Assembly (NCBI GenBank): GCA_023653055.1
Contig: JAMNXR010000023.1
Span: forward strand, 1-32,639
Length of the DNA: 32,639 nt
Direction of reading: 5' to 3'
From: Burkholderiaceae bacterium
GTDB lineage: Bacteria > Pseudomonadota > Gammaproteobacteria > Burkholderiales > Burkholderiaceae_B
The translations under genes and the position numbers were made by a program. Of the stretch, positions 6,396 to 14,639 are shown piece after piece. Below the pieces are notes generated by a model that saw only the letters and a list, made by a program, of their open reading frames with translations, searched no databases and was not told the origin of the DNA. Within the stretch, counting starts at the first letter, position 1. The number at the start of each line of letters is the position of its first letter.

Positions 6396-7601
6396 ATGAC
6401 AACAACGCACACAGCTAGTAAAGACCGTAACCCCTGGGGAGTTTTTCTGATTTTTCTCCGCTTGGGACTGACTTCCTTTGGTGGTCCGGTGGCACATTTA
6501 GGATTTTTTCGCGAGGAGTTCGTGACGCGCCGCCAATGGCTGAGCGATCGTAGTTATGCAGACCTCGTGGCACTCTGCCAGTTCCTGCCTGGCCCCGCGA
6601 GCAGTCAGGTCGGTATCGCGCTAGGGTTTTCACGCGCGGGTTATCTCGGTGCGTTTGCCGCTTGGGCGGGATTTACCCTGCCCTCAGCCATAGCGCTGAT
6701 TGTCTTTGCTATTGGGCTTTCAAGCGTTGGCAATAGCTTTTCAACTGGCGCACTACAGGGTCTGAAAATCGTTGCCGTCGCTGTGGTGGCACAAGCGGTC
6801 TGGGGTATGGCGCGCAGCTTATGCACGGATGTCACGCGCGTCACCATCATGATGCTGGCAACGTGTGCTGTACTGCTCATCCCCTCTGTCTGGTCACAAG
6901 TGGGTGTCATTATCTTGGCTGGGATCGCCGGCATCGTTCTGTTCAAACCCGCTCAACTGCCCCCCCATGATCCGCTTCCTATCAAGATTTCTCAACGCGT
7001 GGGCGCCTTCTGGCTCGCACTGTTCATTATTTTATTAATTGCTTTACCACTCGCCTCGGAAGCATTTACTAATCAGACACTTGCATTGGTCGATGCATTT
7101 TATCGCGCGGGTGCCTTGGTCTTTGGTGGCGGTCATGTTGTGCTGCCCTTGCTTCAGGCCGAGGTGGTGCCGACGGGCTGGGTGGATGAAGCGGTCTTTC
7201 TCGCGGGCTATGGCGCGACCCAAGCCATGCCAGGACCGCTGTTTACCTTTGCCGCCTTTTTGGGTGCCTCAATGACCGCCTCACCAAGCGGTTGGACGGG
7301 GGGAATCATTGCACTGATCGCGATTTTTATCCCTTCGTTTTTATTGGTCGTGGGTGCGCTGCCCTTTTGGGAATCGCTGCGCCAAAACCTCCGGACGCAA
7401 GCGGCCCTGGGTGGTATCAATGCCTCGGTGGTGGGTTTACTACTGGCCGCACTGTATCAGCCGGTTTGGACAAGCGCGATTGTGAGTGCGCAAGACTTTG
7501 CCTTGGGATTGCTGGCTTTAGTTGCCTTGATGTTCTGGAAACTCCCCCCATGGTTGGTCGTGATCGCCGGTGGTTTGGCGGGGTGGTTACTCAGCCATTA
7601 G
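6396..7601 (+). CDS. chrA: Chromate transporter ChrA (CHR family, two-domain)
   Basis: The 401-residue integral membrane protein consists of two homologous CHR domains. The first has FGGPVAHLGFFREEF at 28-42, FLPGPASSQ near 63-71 and AGFTLPS near 91-97. The second has FGGGHVVLPLL at 243-253 and TQAMPGPLFTFAAF some 35 residues later. The long CHR family exports chromate across the inner membrane, with sulfate as a structural analogue. It is divergent from egtD with about 119 bases between starts, so the two may share a control region. Its place beside a selenium pathway is notable because selenate is also a tetrahedral oxyanion, but selenium transport by this family is not established. No chrB regulator is present. 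Confidence 0.92.
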   Translation: MTTTHTASKDRNPWGVFLIFLRLGLTSFGGPVAHLGFFREEFVTRRQWLSDRSYADLVALCQFLPGPASSQVGIALGFSRAGYLGAFAAWAGFTLPSAIALIVFAIGLSSVGNSFSTGALQGLKIVAVAVVAQAVWGMARSLCTDVTRVTIMMLATCAVLLIPSVWSQVGVIILAGIAGIVLFKPAQLPPHDPLPIKISQRVGAFWLALFIILLIALPLASEAFTNQTLALVDAFYRAGALVFGGGHVVLPLLQAEVVPTGWVDEAVFLAGYGATQAMPGPLFTFAAFLGASMTASPSGWTGGIIALIAIFIPSFLLVVGALPFWESLRQNLRTQAALGGINASVVGLLLAALYQPVWTSAIVSAQDFALGLLALVALMFWKLPPWLVVIAGGLAGWLLSH

Positions 7602-7680
7602 ACCAGACTGCACCTCAACGATTTAAGATGAATCTTGCCTAGCTTGGACAGACGATGCGTTTGACAAACGAAAGCGGGAC

Positions 7681-9468
7681 TCACGCAAACTGTAGTTTCG
7701 CCAGTCTCGCATACAGCCCGCCCTGCTCAATGAGCTCTGCGTGCTGGCCGTGCTCGACCACCACCCCATCCTCAAGCACGATAATACGATCCGCTTGCAA
7801 GACCGTCGCTAAACGGTGAGCAATCGTCAGCGATGTTCGACCGGGGAGCACGCTATCCAAAGCGAGCTGAACTTCACGCTCGGACTCGGCATCCAACGCA
7901 CTGGTTGCCTCATCTAACAACAGGAGGGGTGGATTTTTCAAGATCGCACGTGCAATCGAAATGCGTTGTTTTTGCCCCCCCGACAACCGCACACCGCGCT
8001 CACCTAAAAAGCTGTCGTATCCTTGCGGTAATGCTGAAATAAAGCCATGCGCATGCGCAGTTTTAGCCGCTGCAACGACCTCCTCATCCGACGCATCGAG
8101 CCTGCCATAACGAATATTTTCCAGTGCGCTCGCCGCAAAAATGACAGGCTCTTGAGGCACGATCCCAATCATGTCTCTCAAATCACTGACGGGCCATTGT
8201 GCGATATCACGACCAAACACCTCGATCTGTCCTGCCGTGGGCTGATGAAAACGCAACAACATTGCAAACAAGGTGCTCTTGCCTGCGCCGGAGGGGCCCA
8301 CCAAGGCATACCGTGCACCCTGGGGTACAGAAAACGATAGGTGGTTCATCGCCAGAAAATCAGGACGTGAAGGATAAGAAAATGTCACATCTTTAAACAC
8401 CGCAGCCTCTAACTGACCTGCTGGGTGGAAAGGCTGCAATTCGGACCGGTTTGCCATGGGTATATCAACCGTACCATCCTGATGCTCGACCTCAGCAACC
8501 ACCGAAGGTTCGGCCTGCATCAACTCCACCAGCCGTTCCATCGCACCGGCCGCGCGCTGCAAATCGCCCCATGTCTCCGACAACGCACCAATCGAGCCTG
8601 CGATGAATACCGCGTACAACACAAACTGAGTCAACTCGCCAAGAGAAATCGCACCGGTTGTCACCTGTCGTGCACCCATCCACAGCACAAACACAATCAC
8701 AGCAAAAGCCATCATGATCGCTGTCGCAGTCAGAAAAGACCGCATTGCGATACGTTTTTTAGCCTCAGAAAATGCGATCTCTACCGCAGTGTCAAAACGC
8801 TTTTGCTCATAAGGCTCTCGCACAAATGCCTGAACAGTCGTCATCGCATTCAAGACCTCGCCTGCCATCGCACTCGTATTGGCGACCTTGTCTTGACTCG
8901 CACGCGACATTTTGCGCACCCGTCGACTCAAGGCCCAAAGCGGCAACACAATCGCGAGGAGCAAGACAATCATCACGCCGGCTAACCAGGCACTGGTGAC
9001 CAACATCATCGTCATCCCGCCGAGCAACATCACGAGACTGCGCAGCGCAATCGAGATGCTTGACCCCACCAAGGTCTGAACCAAGGTCGTGTCACTGGTC
9101 ATGCGCGACAGCACTTCGCCGGTCTGCAGCGTTTCAAAATATGCGGGACTTTGGCGCAACACGTTTTCAAAGACGCGCTTGCGAATATCGGCGACCACGC
9201 GCTCACCCAGCCATGACATGACATAAAACCGACTTGCTGTCGTCAACCCCAGCACGATTGCCAAAAGCAACAGATTGATAAACTTTAAATCAATGGCATC
9301 ACTGGTTAATCCTGTATCCACCAGATCCCGAAAGGCCAAGGGCACAGCCAGCGTGGCACCCGCCGCTAACAGCAGAAAGAGCGCCGCGAGGGACCATTGT
9401 GTTTTATACCGAGAGAGCACCCGGTAATCCCGCAACCAGCGGGTGAGACTGCTGAGTTTTGTCGCCAT
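7681..9468 (-). CDS. ABC half-transporter, permease-ATPase fusion (MsbA-like exporter family)
   Basis: The 595-residue protein has a six-helix type I exporter domain at about 20-320, followed by an ATPase domain. Walker A GPSGAGKST is at 391-399, the signature LSGGQKQR at 495-502, Walker B LLLLDEATSALD at 515-526 and the H-loop His at 551. The fusion layout requires a dimer. Members export lipids, lipid A, peptides or drugs, and the substrate cannot be read from the sequence. It starts 39 bases after the attH stop on the same strand, so it may be read as the last gene of the att operon. It converges with chrA. Confidence 0.9.
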   Translation of the reverse strand: MATKLSSLTRWLRDYRVLSRYKTQWSLAALFLLLAAGATLAVPLAFRDLVDTGLTSDAIDLKFINLLLLAIVLGLTTASRFYVMSWLGERVVADIRKRVFENVLRQSPAYFETLQTGEVLSRMTSDTTLVQTLVGSSISIALRSLVMLLGGMTMMLVTSAWLAGVMIVLLLAIVLPLWALSRRVRKMSRASQDKVANTSAMAGEVLNAMTTVQAFVREPYEQKRFDTAVEIAFSEAKKRIAMRSFLTATAIMMAFAVIVFVLWMGARQVTTGAISLGELTQFVLYAVFIAGSIGALSETWGDLQRAAGAMERLVELMQAEPSVVAEVEHQDGTVDIPMANRSELQPFHPAGQLEAAVFKDVTFSYPSRPDFLAMNHLSFSVPQGARYALVGPSGAGKSTLFAMLLRFHQPTAGQIEVFGRDIAQWPVSDLRDMIGIVPQEPVIFAASALENIRYGRLDASDEEVVAAAKTAHAHGFISALPQGYDSFLGERGVRLSGGQKQRISIARAILKNPPLLLLDEATSALDAESEREVQLALDSVLPGRTSLTIAHRLATVLQADRIIVLEDGVVVEHGQHAELIEQGGLYARLAKLQFA

Positions 9469-9507
9469 AGTGATCTAGTGTAAGACAATCCGGGAGCGGC
9501 CAAGCCG

Positions 9508-10623
9508 TCAAAGTTCTAAAGGCGCGCCATAGCCCGTTAACTCGAGATAGCCTCGACCAAGCACTTTATCGTTTTCCATAAACGCGACTGCACCTTCATA
9601 ATAAAAACCACCGGTGCTGGCACGCGCATCGACCTCCTGATCGGCCATCAAAGGTTGCAAGGTGAACGTTTTTCCACCCGAATTCAATACAAAACTTTCC
9701 GGATACTCAACCAAGGAGCGGGGTGAGCGCCAACGACCCACAGACTGCCACTTTACATTTTGATGCTGCTCGATGACTTGACCCTGCGCATCTCGCCAGT
9801 CCCATTCGCTAAACAAGGTCAGGCCTGCTTTGTCTCGCATGCGAAACGCCATCAAACTACTTCCGTCGAGCAAATTAATCCCAATCCAATCCCAACCTAT
9901 CGCACCTGACATGAGCAAGCTGCTCGACCATTCATGATCGAACCAAGCTGTTCCCGACAGGCTAAAGCGTTGCTGCGCAGTTTTGTTAGTAAGTGATGTA
10001 TTTTTTAAAGTGACATCAGCCGATACTTTTAATTGAGGCCGACTGTAGTAATAGCTCGCCAATTCAGGGGTCGGCCCCTTGCGAGAGTACCCTCCCTCAC
10101 CACGTAACACCGGTCTTTGATCAGGTATTGCTTCCAGCTTGAGGGTGAAGTCATCGCTCGGAATATAAACGTGATAGTGATCGTCACTTGTGCGTCTAAG
10201 CGTCCAGCCAGAAAGCGTTAATGCAGTGTCGGCAGTATCAAACGAAGCGCCTGCGGGTCCTGCACGCCCCGCAATCTCGGCGTGCCGCAACTTGCCCTCA
10301 TTAGGCAAGGCTAATGCTGCATGTGCAAACATCAGCTGTCGGGGTGCAAAACGACTTGGGTTGGCATCGGGGTGAAGCACTCGGCTTCTGAAAAATGTGA
10401 CCTGAAAACCCATTGCTGAAGGACCTGCGCCTAGCCAGCCCGTGAGGTACCACCACTCTGTTCGATACTCAGGATGCGCACCAAAATCTCTGGGGAACAC
10501 CAAATGCCTTGGGCGAACCTGTGGGTAACTCGGCGCTGTGGCTTGCGCCAACGTGCATATGGGACTCGCTCCCGCCAAGAGCAACATATTTTTTAACCAC
10601 TGCCGACGAGACGCACCCTGCAT
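9508..10623 (-). CDS. attH: AttH-like lipocalin/CrtC-type exported protein with Tat signal
   Basis: The 371-residue protein starts with a twin-arginine signal, SRRQWLKN at residues 5-12, then a hydrophobic run and an ALA-type site near CTLAQA. The mature part opens with HPEYRTEWWYLTGWLG, the hallmark of the CrtC/AttH lipocalin-like family (PF07143), and keeps GWDWIGINLLDGSSLMAFRM and YLELTGYG. AttH is the fourth part of AttEFGH systems, where it is thought to act in the periplasm with the ABC exporter; its ligand is unknown. The start was placed at ATG 10623-10621, which forms TGATG with the permease stop and has GGAGG upstream. Upstream TTG and GTG codons are possible but less likely. True carotenoid hydratase activity is unlikely, as no carotenoid genes are near. 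Confidence 0.87.
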   Translation of the reverse strand: MQGASRRQWLKNMLLLAGASPICTLAQATAPSYPQVRPRHLVFPRDFGAHPEYRTEWWYLTGWLGAGPSAMGFQVTFFRSRVLHPDANPSRFAPRQLMFAHAALALPNEGKLRHAEIAGRAGPAGASFDTADTALTLSGWTLRRTSDDHYHVYIPSDDFTLKLEAIPDQRPVLRGEGGYSRKGPTPELASYYYSRPQLKVSADVTLKNTSLTNKTAQQRFSLSGTAWFDHEWSSSLLMSGAIGWDWIGINLLDGSSLMAFRMRDKAGLTLFSEWDWRDAQGQVIEQHQNVKWQSVGRWRSPRSLVEYPESFVLNSGGKTFTLQPLMADQEVDARASTGGFYYEGAVAFMENDKVLGRGYLELTGYGAPLEL

Positions 10624-13166
10624 CACCAATCCTCCCGCAAAGACAATGCCAATCTCTCATTATTCAAATTTCGCTTGGATGCCCACACCGCCGCAACAAT
10701 CCCCAGCAACACGATGCAAAGCATGAGGAGCACGAGTGCCACGACTGGCACGCTTGTCTGCATTGTCCAGTGAAAAGACTGGGGATTGACCCGATGAATC
10801 AACACCTGGCTCATGAGCAACCCCAACACCGTACCCCAGCATGCGGCCAATCCAAGCAACATCCCTGACTCAAGCGTGATCCACTGTGTACGCTGAGAGG
10901 CAGATTGTCCTAAGTGTTGCATCAGCGCAAACTCTTTTTGTCGAAGTAGCGCCTGACCTGCAAAACCTGCTGCAACAGAAAAAATCGCGACAAGTAAAGC
11001 TGCGACCTCAAGTGCATAGGTCAAGGCAAAGCTACGATCAAAAATCGTCAAGGACAATGCTCTGAGGTCTGCAGAACTTTTAAACTGAAGGGCCTCGAAT
11101 TGAGGAAACTGAGCACGCAACCTCGCAAGCACTTCAGTCGAACGCGCGTCGGGTGAAAGCCAAAGCGCCAGATCTGTTCGTCGCAAATCATTTGTCAGAC
11201 TTTGGTAGGTGGAGAGATCCATCACAATCGATCCATGCTGTCTGCCGTAATCACGAAACACACCGGCCACCCAAACAGGCAAATGACCTCCTGTCTGACC
11301 CTCATCATTTACCATCGGTAAGGTATGTATCTGACCAGGCTCCCAGCCATATAAATCTGTCATGGCCTCTGACACAAATACGTCTGGCAACAGAGACGCT
11401 GAACCTGGAACTTGAACAGACACGCCTCCCGTGAGCGGTAACACCTGAGCGGCACGTGTCGTAGAAACCGGTCTCGCAATCAGAACAACCTCTGGTCGAT
11501 CCGGTCTAAATAAAATTGGTTTTTGCAGGGTGAATTCCAGTCTTGCAATGCCTGGTGTTGATACAATGGCCTGTGCCAAACTCGGATCCTTCATGCGTGC
11601 TTGATTCAAATCAGAACGGTTCAAACTCGCGTACAAATCCGCAGGCAAAACCTGATCAAGCCACTGGGTGACAGAGTCTCGGAAACTTGCCACCATCACC
11701 ACCATCGCGACTGTCAGTGCAAGTGCCGCGACCACACCCGAAATAAGTCCTGCAGCACTCGCGGGCGCCTGTGCCAAGCGCCAAACCGCGAACGTCCAAG
11801 ACGAGGCTAAGGTTTGACGACGCAATAAATCATTTGCTAAAAATGAAAAGCATTGATGCACCAAGGAGGGTGTGAGCGCCAACCCAGCAAATAAAAGAAA
11901 TGCAATGGATAAATAGGCCGCAATCGGCAATCCACCTATTGGAGGCATGAATGCCAAGATCAAACTTGTCAGGGCTAAGCCCAATGCGACACGGTGATGC
12001 AAGACTGGCTTAAGCACACGCTCCCCAGCCCCCGCTCTGAGCTGAGCCACTGGCGAACCTACCGTCGCGGCTTTAGCTGGAAAGTAGCCCGCCAACACAC
12101 CAACGGCCAACGACAATAACCAGAAACCGAAAAGAAATATCCCATCGACCTCGAGCGGCGGGATAGAAGAGGAAAAATACCCCCCACCGAGATCACCGCC
12201 AACGACGCGCAAGAGCGCAGAAGCTATCAACAAACCCAAACCAATCCCCACCATGCCACCAAGCGCAGCAACGATTAAAGCCTGTGTAATAACTAAACCG
12301 AATATCCAGGCACGCGTAGCGCCCAACACACTCAGAAGCGCGAGTTGTGATTGCTGACGTAGGACAGAAAAGCTGATGGTTGTAAACACCAGAAACGCAC
12401 CGGTAAACAAGGCGACCAAGGCCAGTACGCTCAGGTTGACACGATAGGCGCGAGAAAGATTTGACATGCGACGATCGCGATCGTCTGCGGTGACAAGCTT
12501 TAGACCGAGATTCAGCGCGTCAATGTCCAAGGCAAGCTCTTTTAAACTACGACCCTCTGTGAGTTGAATATCCAACCGACTCAACTTACCCAGACTATCA
12601 AGCCGCCATTGGGCAACGCCTAAGTCCATCACGGCCAAGCTCTGTCCTGCCGCGCCCGGCACCACGCCTGTCACCTTGAACACCTCTTCTTTGCCAACAA
12701 GAGAGAGAGGTAAGGTATCGCCCACTGCTACATCAAGTTGTTTTAATGCCGCAGCAGAGAGGAAAATTGCATCTTTAGAAAACAGGGCTTGCCGCTGGTC
12801 GCCCTCGAGCGAAGGTATCAGTGCAGGTGTGACACGTGCTGCCTGAAAAATGTCTAACCCGAGCACGCGCAACGACGGTGTAGACCTCTCCAGTACAGGA
12901 CTCACTGCGCGTATACCCAGTTCTGCCTGACGCGCCACAATCTCATCAAAAAGCGCGTCACGCATCTCGCCCGAGGGCATCACTAACTGCGCCGATGCTT
13001 GGCCATTTACTAAATCAATCGCTCGTCCAAACTCACCCAGTGCGGAACGATTAACCGTATGAATCGCCACCGCTAAGGCGATGCCTATCGCAACCGTCAA
13101 GCCAGCAATCAGCCAACGGCCCGGTTGCGCACGGAAAGCAGCGGAGAGCAGCCAATAAAACAGCAT
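10623..13166 (-). CDS. FtsX-type ABC permease, AttF/AttG-like
   Basis: The 847-residue membrane protein has the MacB/LolC-like ABC3 permease design. One helix lies near the start (WLIAGLTVAIGIALAVAI), followed by a large periplasmic domain. A first FtsX block at about 240-400 includes QQSQLALLSVLGATRAWI, and more helices follow. After a second periplasmic domain comes a C-terminal FtsX block with RQKEFALMQHLGQSASQ and three helices. It therefore carries two permease units in one chain. The start is set at ATG 13166, overlapping the ATPase stop as TGATG; a longer reading frame overlaps the ATPase gene and has no membrane logic. With the ATPase and AttH it forms an AttEFGH-type system, probably extracting a hydrophobic molecule from the inner membrane. 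Confidence 0.87.
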   Translation of the reverse strand: MLFYWLLSAAFRAQPGRWLIAGLTVAIGIALAVAIHTVNRSALGEFGRAIDLVNGQASAQLVMPSGEMRDALFDEIVARQAELGIRAVSPVLERSTPSLRVLGLDIFQAARVTPALIPSLEGDQRQALFSKDAIFLSAAALKQLDVAVGDTLPLSLVGKEEVFKVTGVVPGAAGQSLAVMDLGVAQWRLDSLGKLSRLDIQLTEGRSLKELALDIDALNLGLKLVTADDRDRRMSNLSRAYRVNLSVLALVALFTGAFLVFTTISFSVLRQQSQLALLSVLGATRAWIFGLVITQALIVAALGGMVGIGLGLLIASALLRVVGGDLGGGYFSSSIPPLEVDGIFLFGFWLLSLAVGVLAGYFPAKAATVGSPVAQLRAGAGERVLKPVLHHRVALGLALTSLILAFMPPIGGLPIAAYLSIAFLLFAGLALTPSLVHQCFSFLANDLLRRQTLASSWTFAVWRLAQAPASAAGLISGVVAALALTVAMVVMVASFRDSVTQWLDQVLPADLYASLNRSDLNQARMKDPSLAQAIVSTPGIARLEFTLQKPILFRPDRPEVVLIARPVSTTRAAQVLPLTGGVSVQVPGSASLLPDVFVSEAMTDLYGWEPGQIHTLPMVNDEGQTGGHLPVWVAGVFRDYGRQHGSIVMDLSTYQSLTNDLRRTDLALWLSPDARSTEVLARLRAQFPQFEALQFKSSADLRALSLTIFDRSFALTYALEVAALLVAIFSVAAGFAGQALLRQKEFALMQHLGQSASQRTQWITLESGMLLGLAACWGTVLGLLMSQVLIHRVNPQSFHWTMQTSVPVVALVLLMLCIVLLGIVAAVWASKRNLNNERLALSLREDW

Positions 13167-13813
13167 CAGTGGGTTAAAACAAAAGTGCGATCCAGACGTG
13201 CAGCCGCCTCTGCAGAATGCGTCACCATTAACAGGGCGGCTCCCTGCTCTCTGCACGTGCTGCAAAGAAGATTGAGTGCCTGATTGGCTGTCTCCGGATC
13301 AAGATTTCCTGTTGGCTCATCTGCCAACACAATTTCTGGGTGATGCACCAACGCACGCGCAAGTGCTACGCGCTGTTGTTCACCCCCGGACAACACGGCA
13401 GGAAAAGCTTCAGCCATATCAATCATCCCTAGCGCCTGGAGCAAGTCTCTGCCCCGCGCTTGGGCCTGCGAGACTGGTAAGCCCATCAAAAGACAAGGCA
13501 CCATGACATTTTGAAGTGCATTTAAATGCGGCATCAAATGAAATGCCTGAAAAACGAAACCAAAGGCAGTACGACGCAATGCCAATTTCTTGGCATCATT
13601 CATTTCAGCAATATCTTCCCCTTTAAAGAGAACGCGTCCCTCATCTGGCTGATCTAAGCCCGCCATCAAATTCAGCAAACTGGACTTCCCAACGCCAGAG
13701 GCTCCGCACAATGCAAGCTGTTCGCCAGGGGAAACGGTCACATTTAAGCCACGAAACAACCATCGCTCGGGCGTGACCTGTCGTGACAGACCTTCAATCT
13801 GAAGCAAGTTCAT
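13166..13813 (-). CDS. attE: ABC transporter ATPase, AttE/LolD-like
   Basis: This 215-residue ATPase belongs to the MacB/LolD group. Walker A GASGVGKSS is at 37-45, Q-loop FVFQAFHLMPHLNALQNV at 87-104, signature LSGGEQQRVALARAL at 141-155, Walker B IVLADEPTGNLD at 161-172, and the switch His lies in VTHS near the end. The Q-loop form is typical of ATPases that serve FtsX-type permeases, matching the next gene. It is first in the operon, and its stop overlaps the permease start. No clear ribosome site is seen. The 222 bases upstream hold an AT-rich control region with no confident promoter. Confidence 0.9.
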   Translation of the reverse strand: MNLLQIEGLSRQVTPERWLFRGLNVTVSPGEQLALCGASGVGKSSLLNLMAGLDQPDEGRVLFKGEDIAEMNDAKKLALRRTAFGFVFQAFHLMPHLNALQNVMVPCLLMGLPVSQAQARGRDLLQALGMIDMAEAFPAVLSGGEQQRVALARALVHHPEIVLADEPTGNLDPETANQALNLLCSTCREQGAALLMVTHSAEAAARLDRTFVLTH

Positions 13814-14035
13814 GTATGAATAAGCTCTATTTAGAGTGATAATCTCACTAATCGTACCGTATGTGCTCTATATTTAACGTCACGTAATCCCTTCATTTAA
13901 CGCACCCAACCTTACTGAAAATAGGGTTGCTTATACATCCGGTGCAGTAACATTTATTTTGACTTGTGATGAGACTCTCTTCCTCTCAGTATTTCACATA
14001 AGTCTTCATATCTATTACGCACTCAAGAAACACTC

Positions 14036-14290
14036 ATGAAATCAATTAGCAACGTGCGTAACTTAAAAGAAGTGACTGCAAGACTCTGCCAAATTATTTA
14101 CATCATTGGCAATGTGCTGACGATTTTCGGCTGCTTAGCACTTCTTTTTGGTGTACTGGGAATGTTTGATATGGACAGGTTCTCGTTTGGTTTGTCAGCT
14201 GGCGTGCGCATCATCGGTACTGTCGCAATTTCAGGATGTTTACTGAGTGCAATCGGATATGGTATTTCTGATTATCTTAAAAGCAAGTAA
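14036..14290 (+). CDS. Small two-helix membrane protein, unknown function
   Basis: The 84-residue protein has a polar start (MKSISNVRNLKEVTARL), then two hydrophobic segments at about 19-43 and 55-76 separated by a short DMDR-containing loop, and a basic end SDYLKSK. I recognise no family. It is first of three consecutive small membrane-protein genes with spacing and overlap typical of an operon. The upstream ribosome site is weak. Base composition is more AT-rich than the flanking att and MFS genes, which may point to separate origin. Confidence 0.65.
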   Translation: MKSISNVRNLKEVTARLCQIIYIIGNVLTIFGCLALLFGVLGMFDMDRFSFGLSAGVRIIGTVAISGCLLSAIGYGISDYLKSK

Positions 14291-14306
14291 TTCATAGGAG
14301 CAAAAA

Positions 14307-14489
14307 ATGTTTAAGCGTTCAGATTTTTTTATCATTACCGCTGTGATGCTTTCCTTCATCATCTCAGCCTATCTGTGGTTTGTTGTTAAAGATCAGCAAC
14401 AAGCTATCTTTACAGCCATTTGGATTCCCTCCATTTTCACTTTTGGTATTTATTTTAAATTGTGCGCGCTCATGGGATTGAAAAAATGA
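14307..14489 (+). CDS. Small two-helix membrane protein, unknown function
   Basis: The 60-residue protein has two hydrophobic segments (about 7-26 and 34-55) joined by a charged turn, VKDQQQ, and ends in a basic MGLKK. A good ribosome site, AGGAG, lies seven bases before the ATG. The start is 16 bases after the previous stop, and its own stop overlaps the next ATG as ATGA, so the genes should be translated together. No family is recognised. It could be an accessory subunit of a membrane complex, but nothing in the window names the partner. Confidence 0.65.
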   Translation: MFKRSDFFIITAVMLSFIISAYLWFVVKDQQQAIFTAIWIPSIFTFGIYFKLCALMGLKK

Positions 14490-14605
14490 CTGAAAACTAT
14501 CTCCTCATCCCAGCCATTGTAATTTTTTCAGTGTTGGTGATCGGGTTGATTTACACAGTAGTCGAGTTCACTAAAATGAAAAAAGATTCGGAAAAAAAAG
14601 ACTGA
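14486..14605 (+). CDS. 39-residue single-helix membrane peptide
   Basis: The ORF begins at the ATGA overlap with the preceding gene. It encodes MTENYLLIPAIVIFSVLVIG followed by LIYTVVEFTK, then a lysine-rich tail MKKDSEKKD. The layout is one membrane helix with a charged cytoplasmic tail, like small subunits of respiratory or transport complexes. Translational coupling and the clean helix-plus-tail pattern argue that it is real despite its size. No family is recognised. The MFS gene begins 34 bases later and may share the transcript. Confidence 0.6.
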   Translation: MTENYLLIPAIVIFSVLVIGLIYTVVEFTKMKKDSEKKD

Positions 14606-14639
14606 ACGTTACGCGGTAACTGTCTGTATTTGGGCCTTT

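Noticed and set aside
8425-8985. 186-codon plus-strand open frame opposite the ABC half-transporter
   Set aside because: It is antisense to conserved ABC transporter codons, and its His/Arg-rich translation is typical of a shadow frame.
9508-10623. Carotenoid hydratase CrtC
   Set aside because: It shares the fold, but it has a Tat signal and sits in an operon with AttE and FtsX-type genes, which fits AttH; no carotenoid gene is present.
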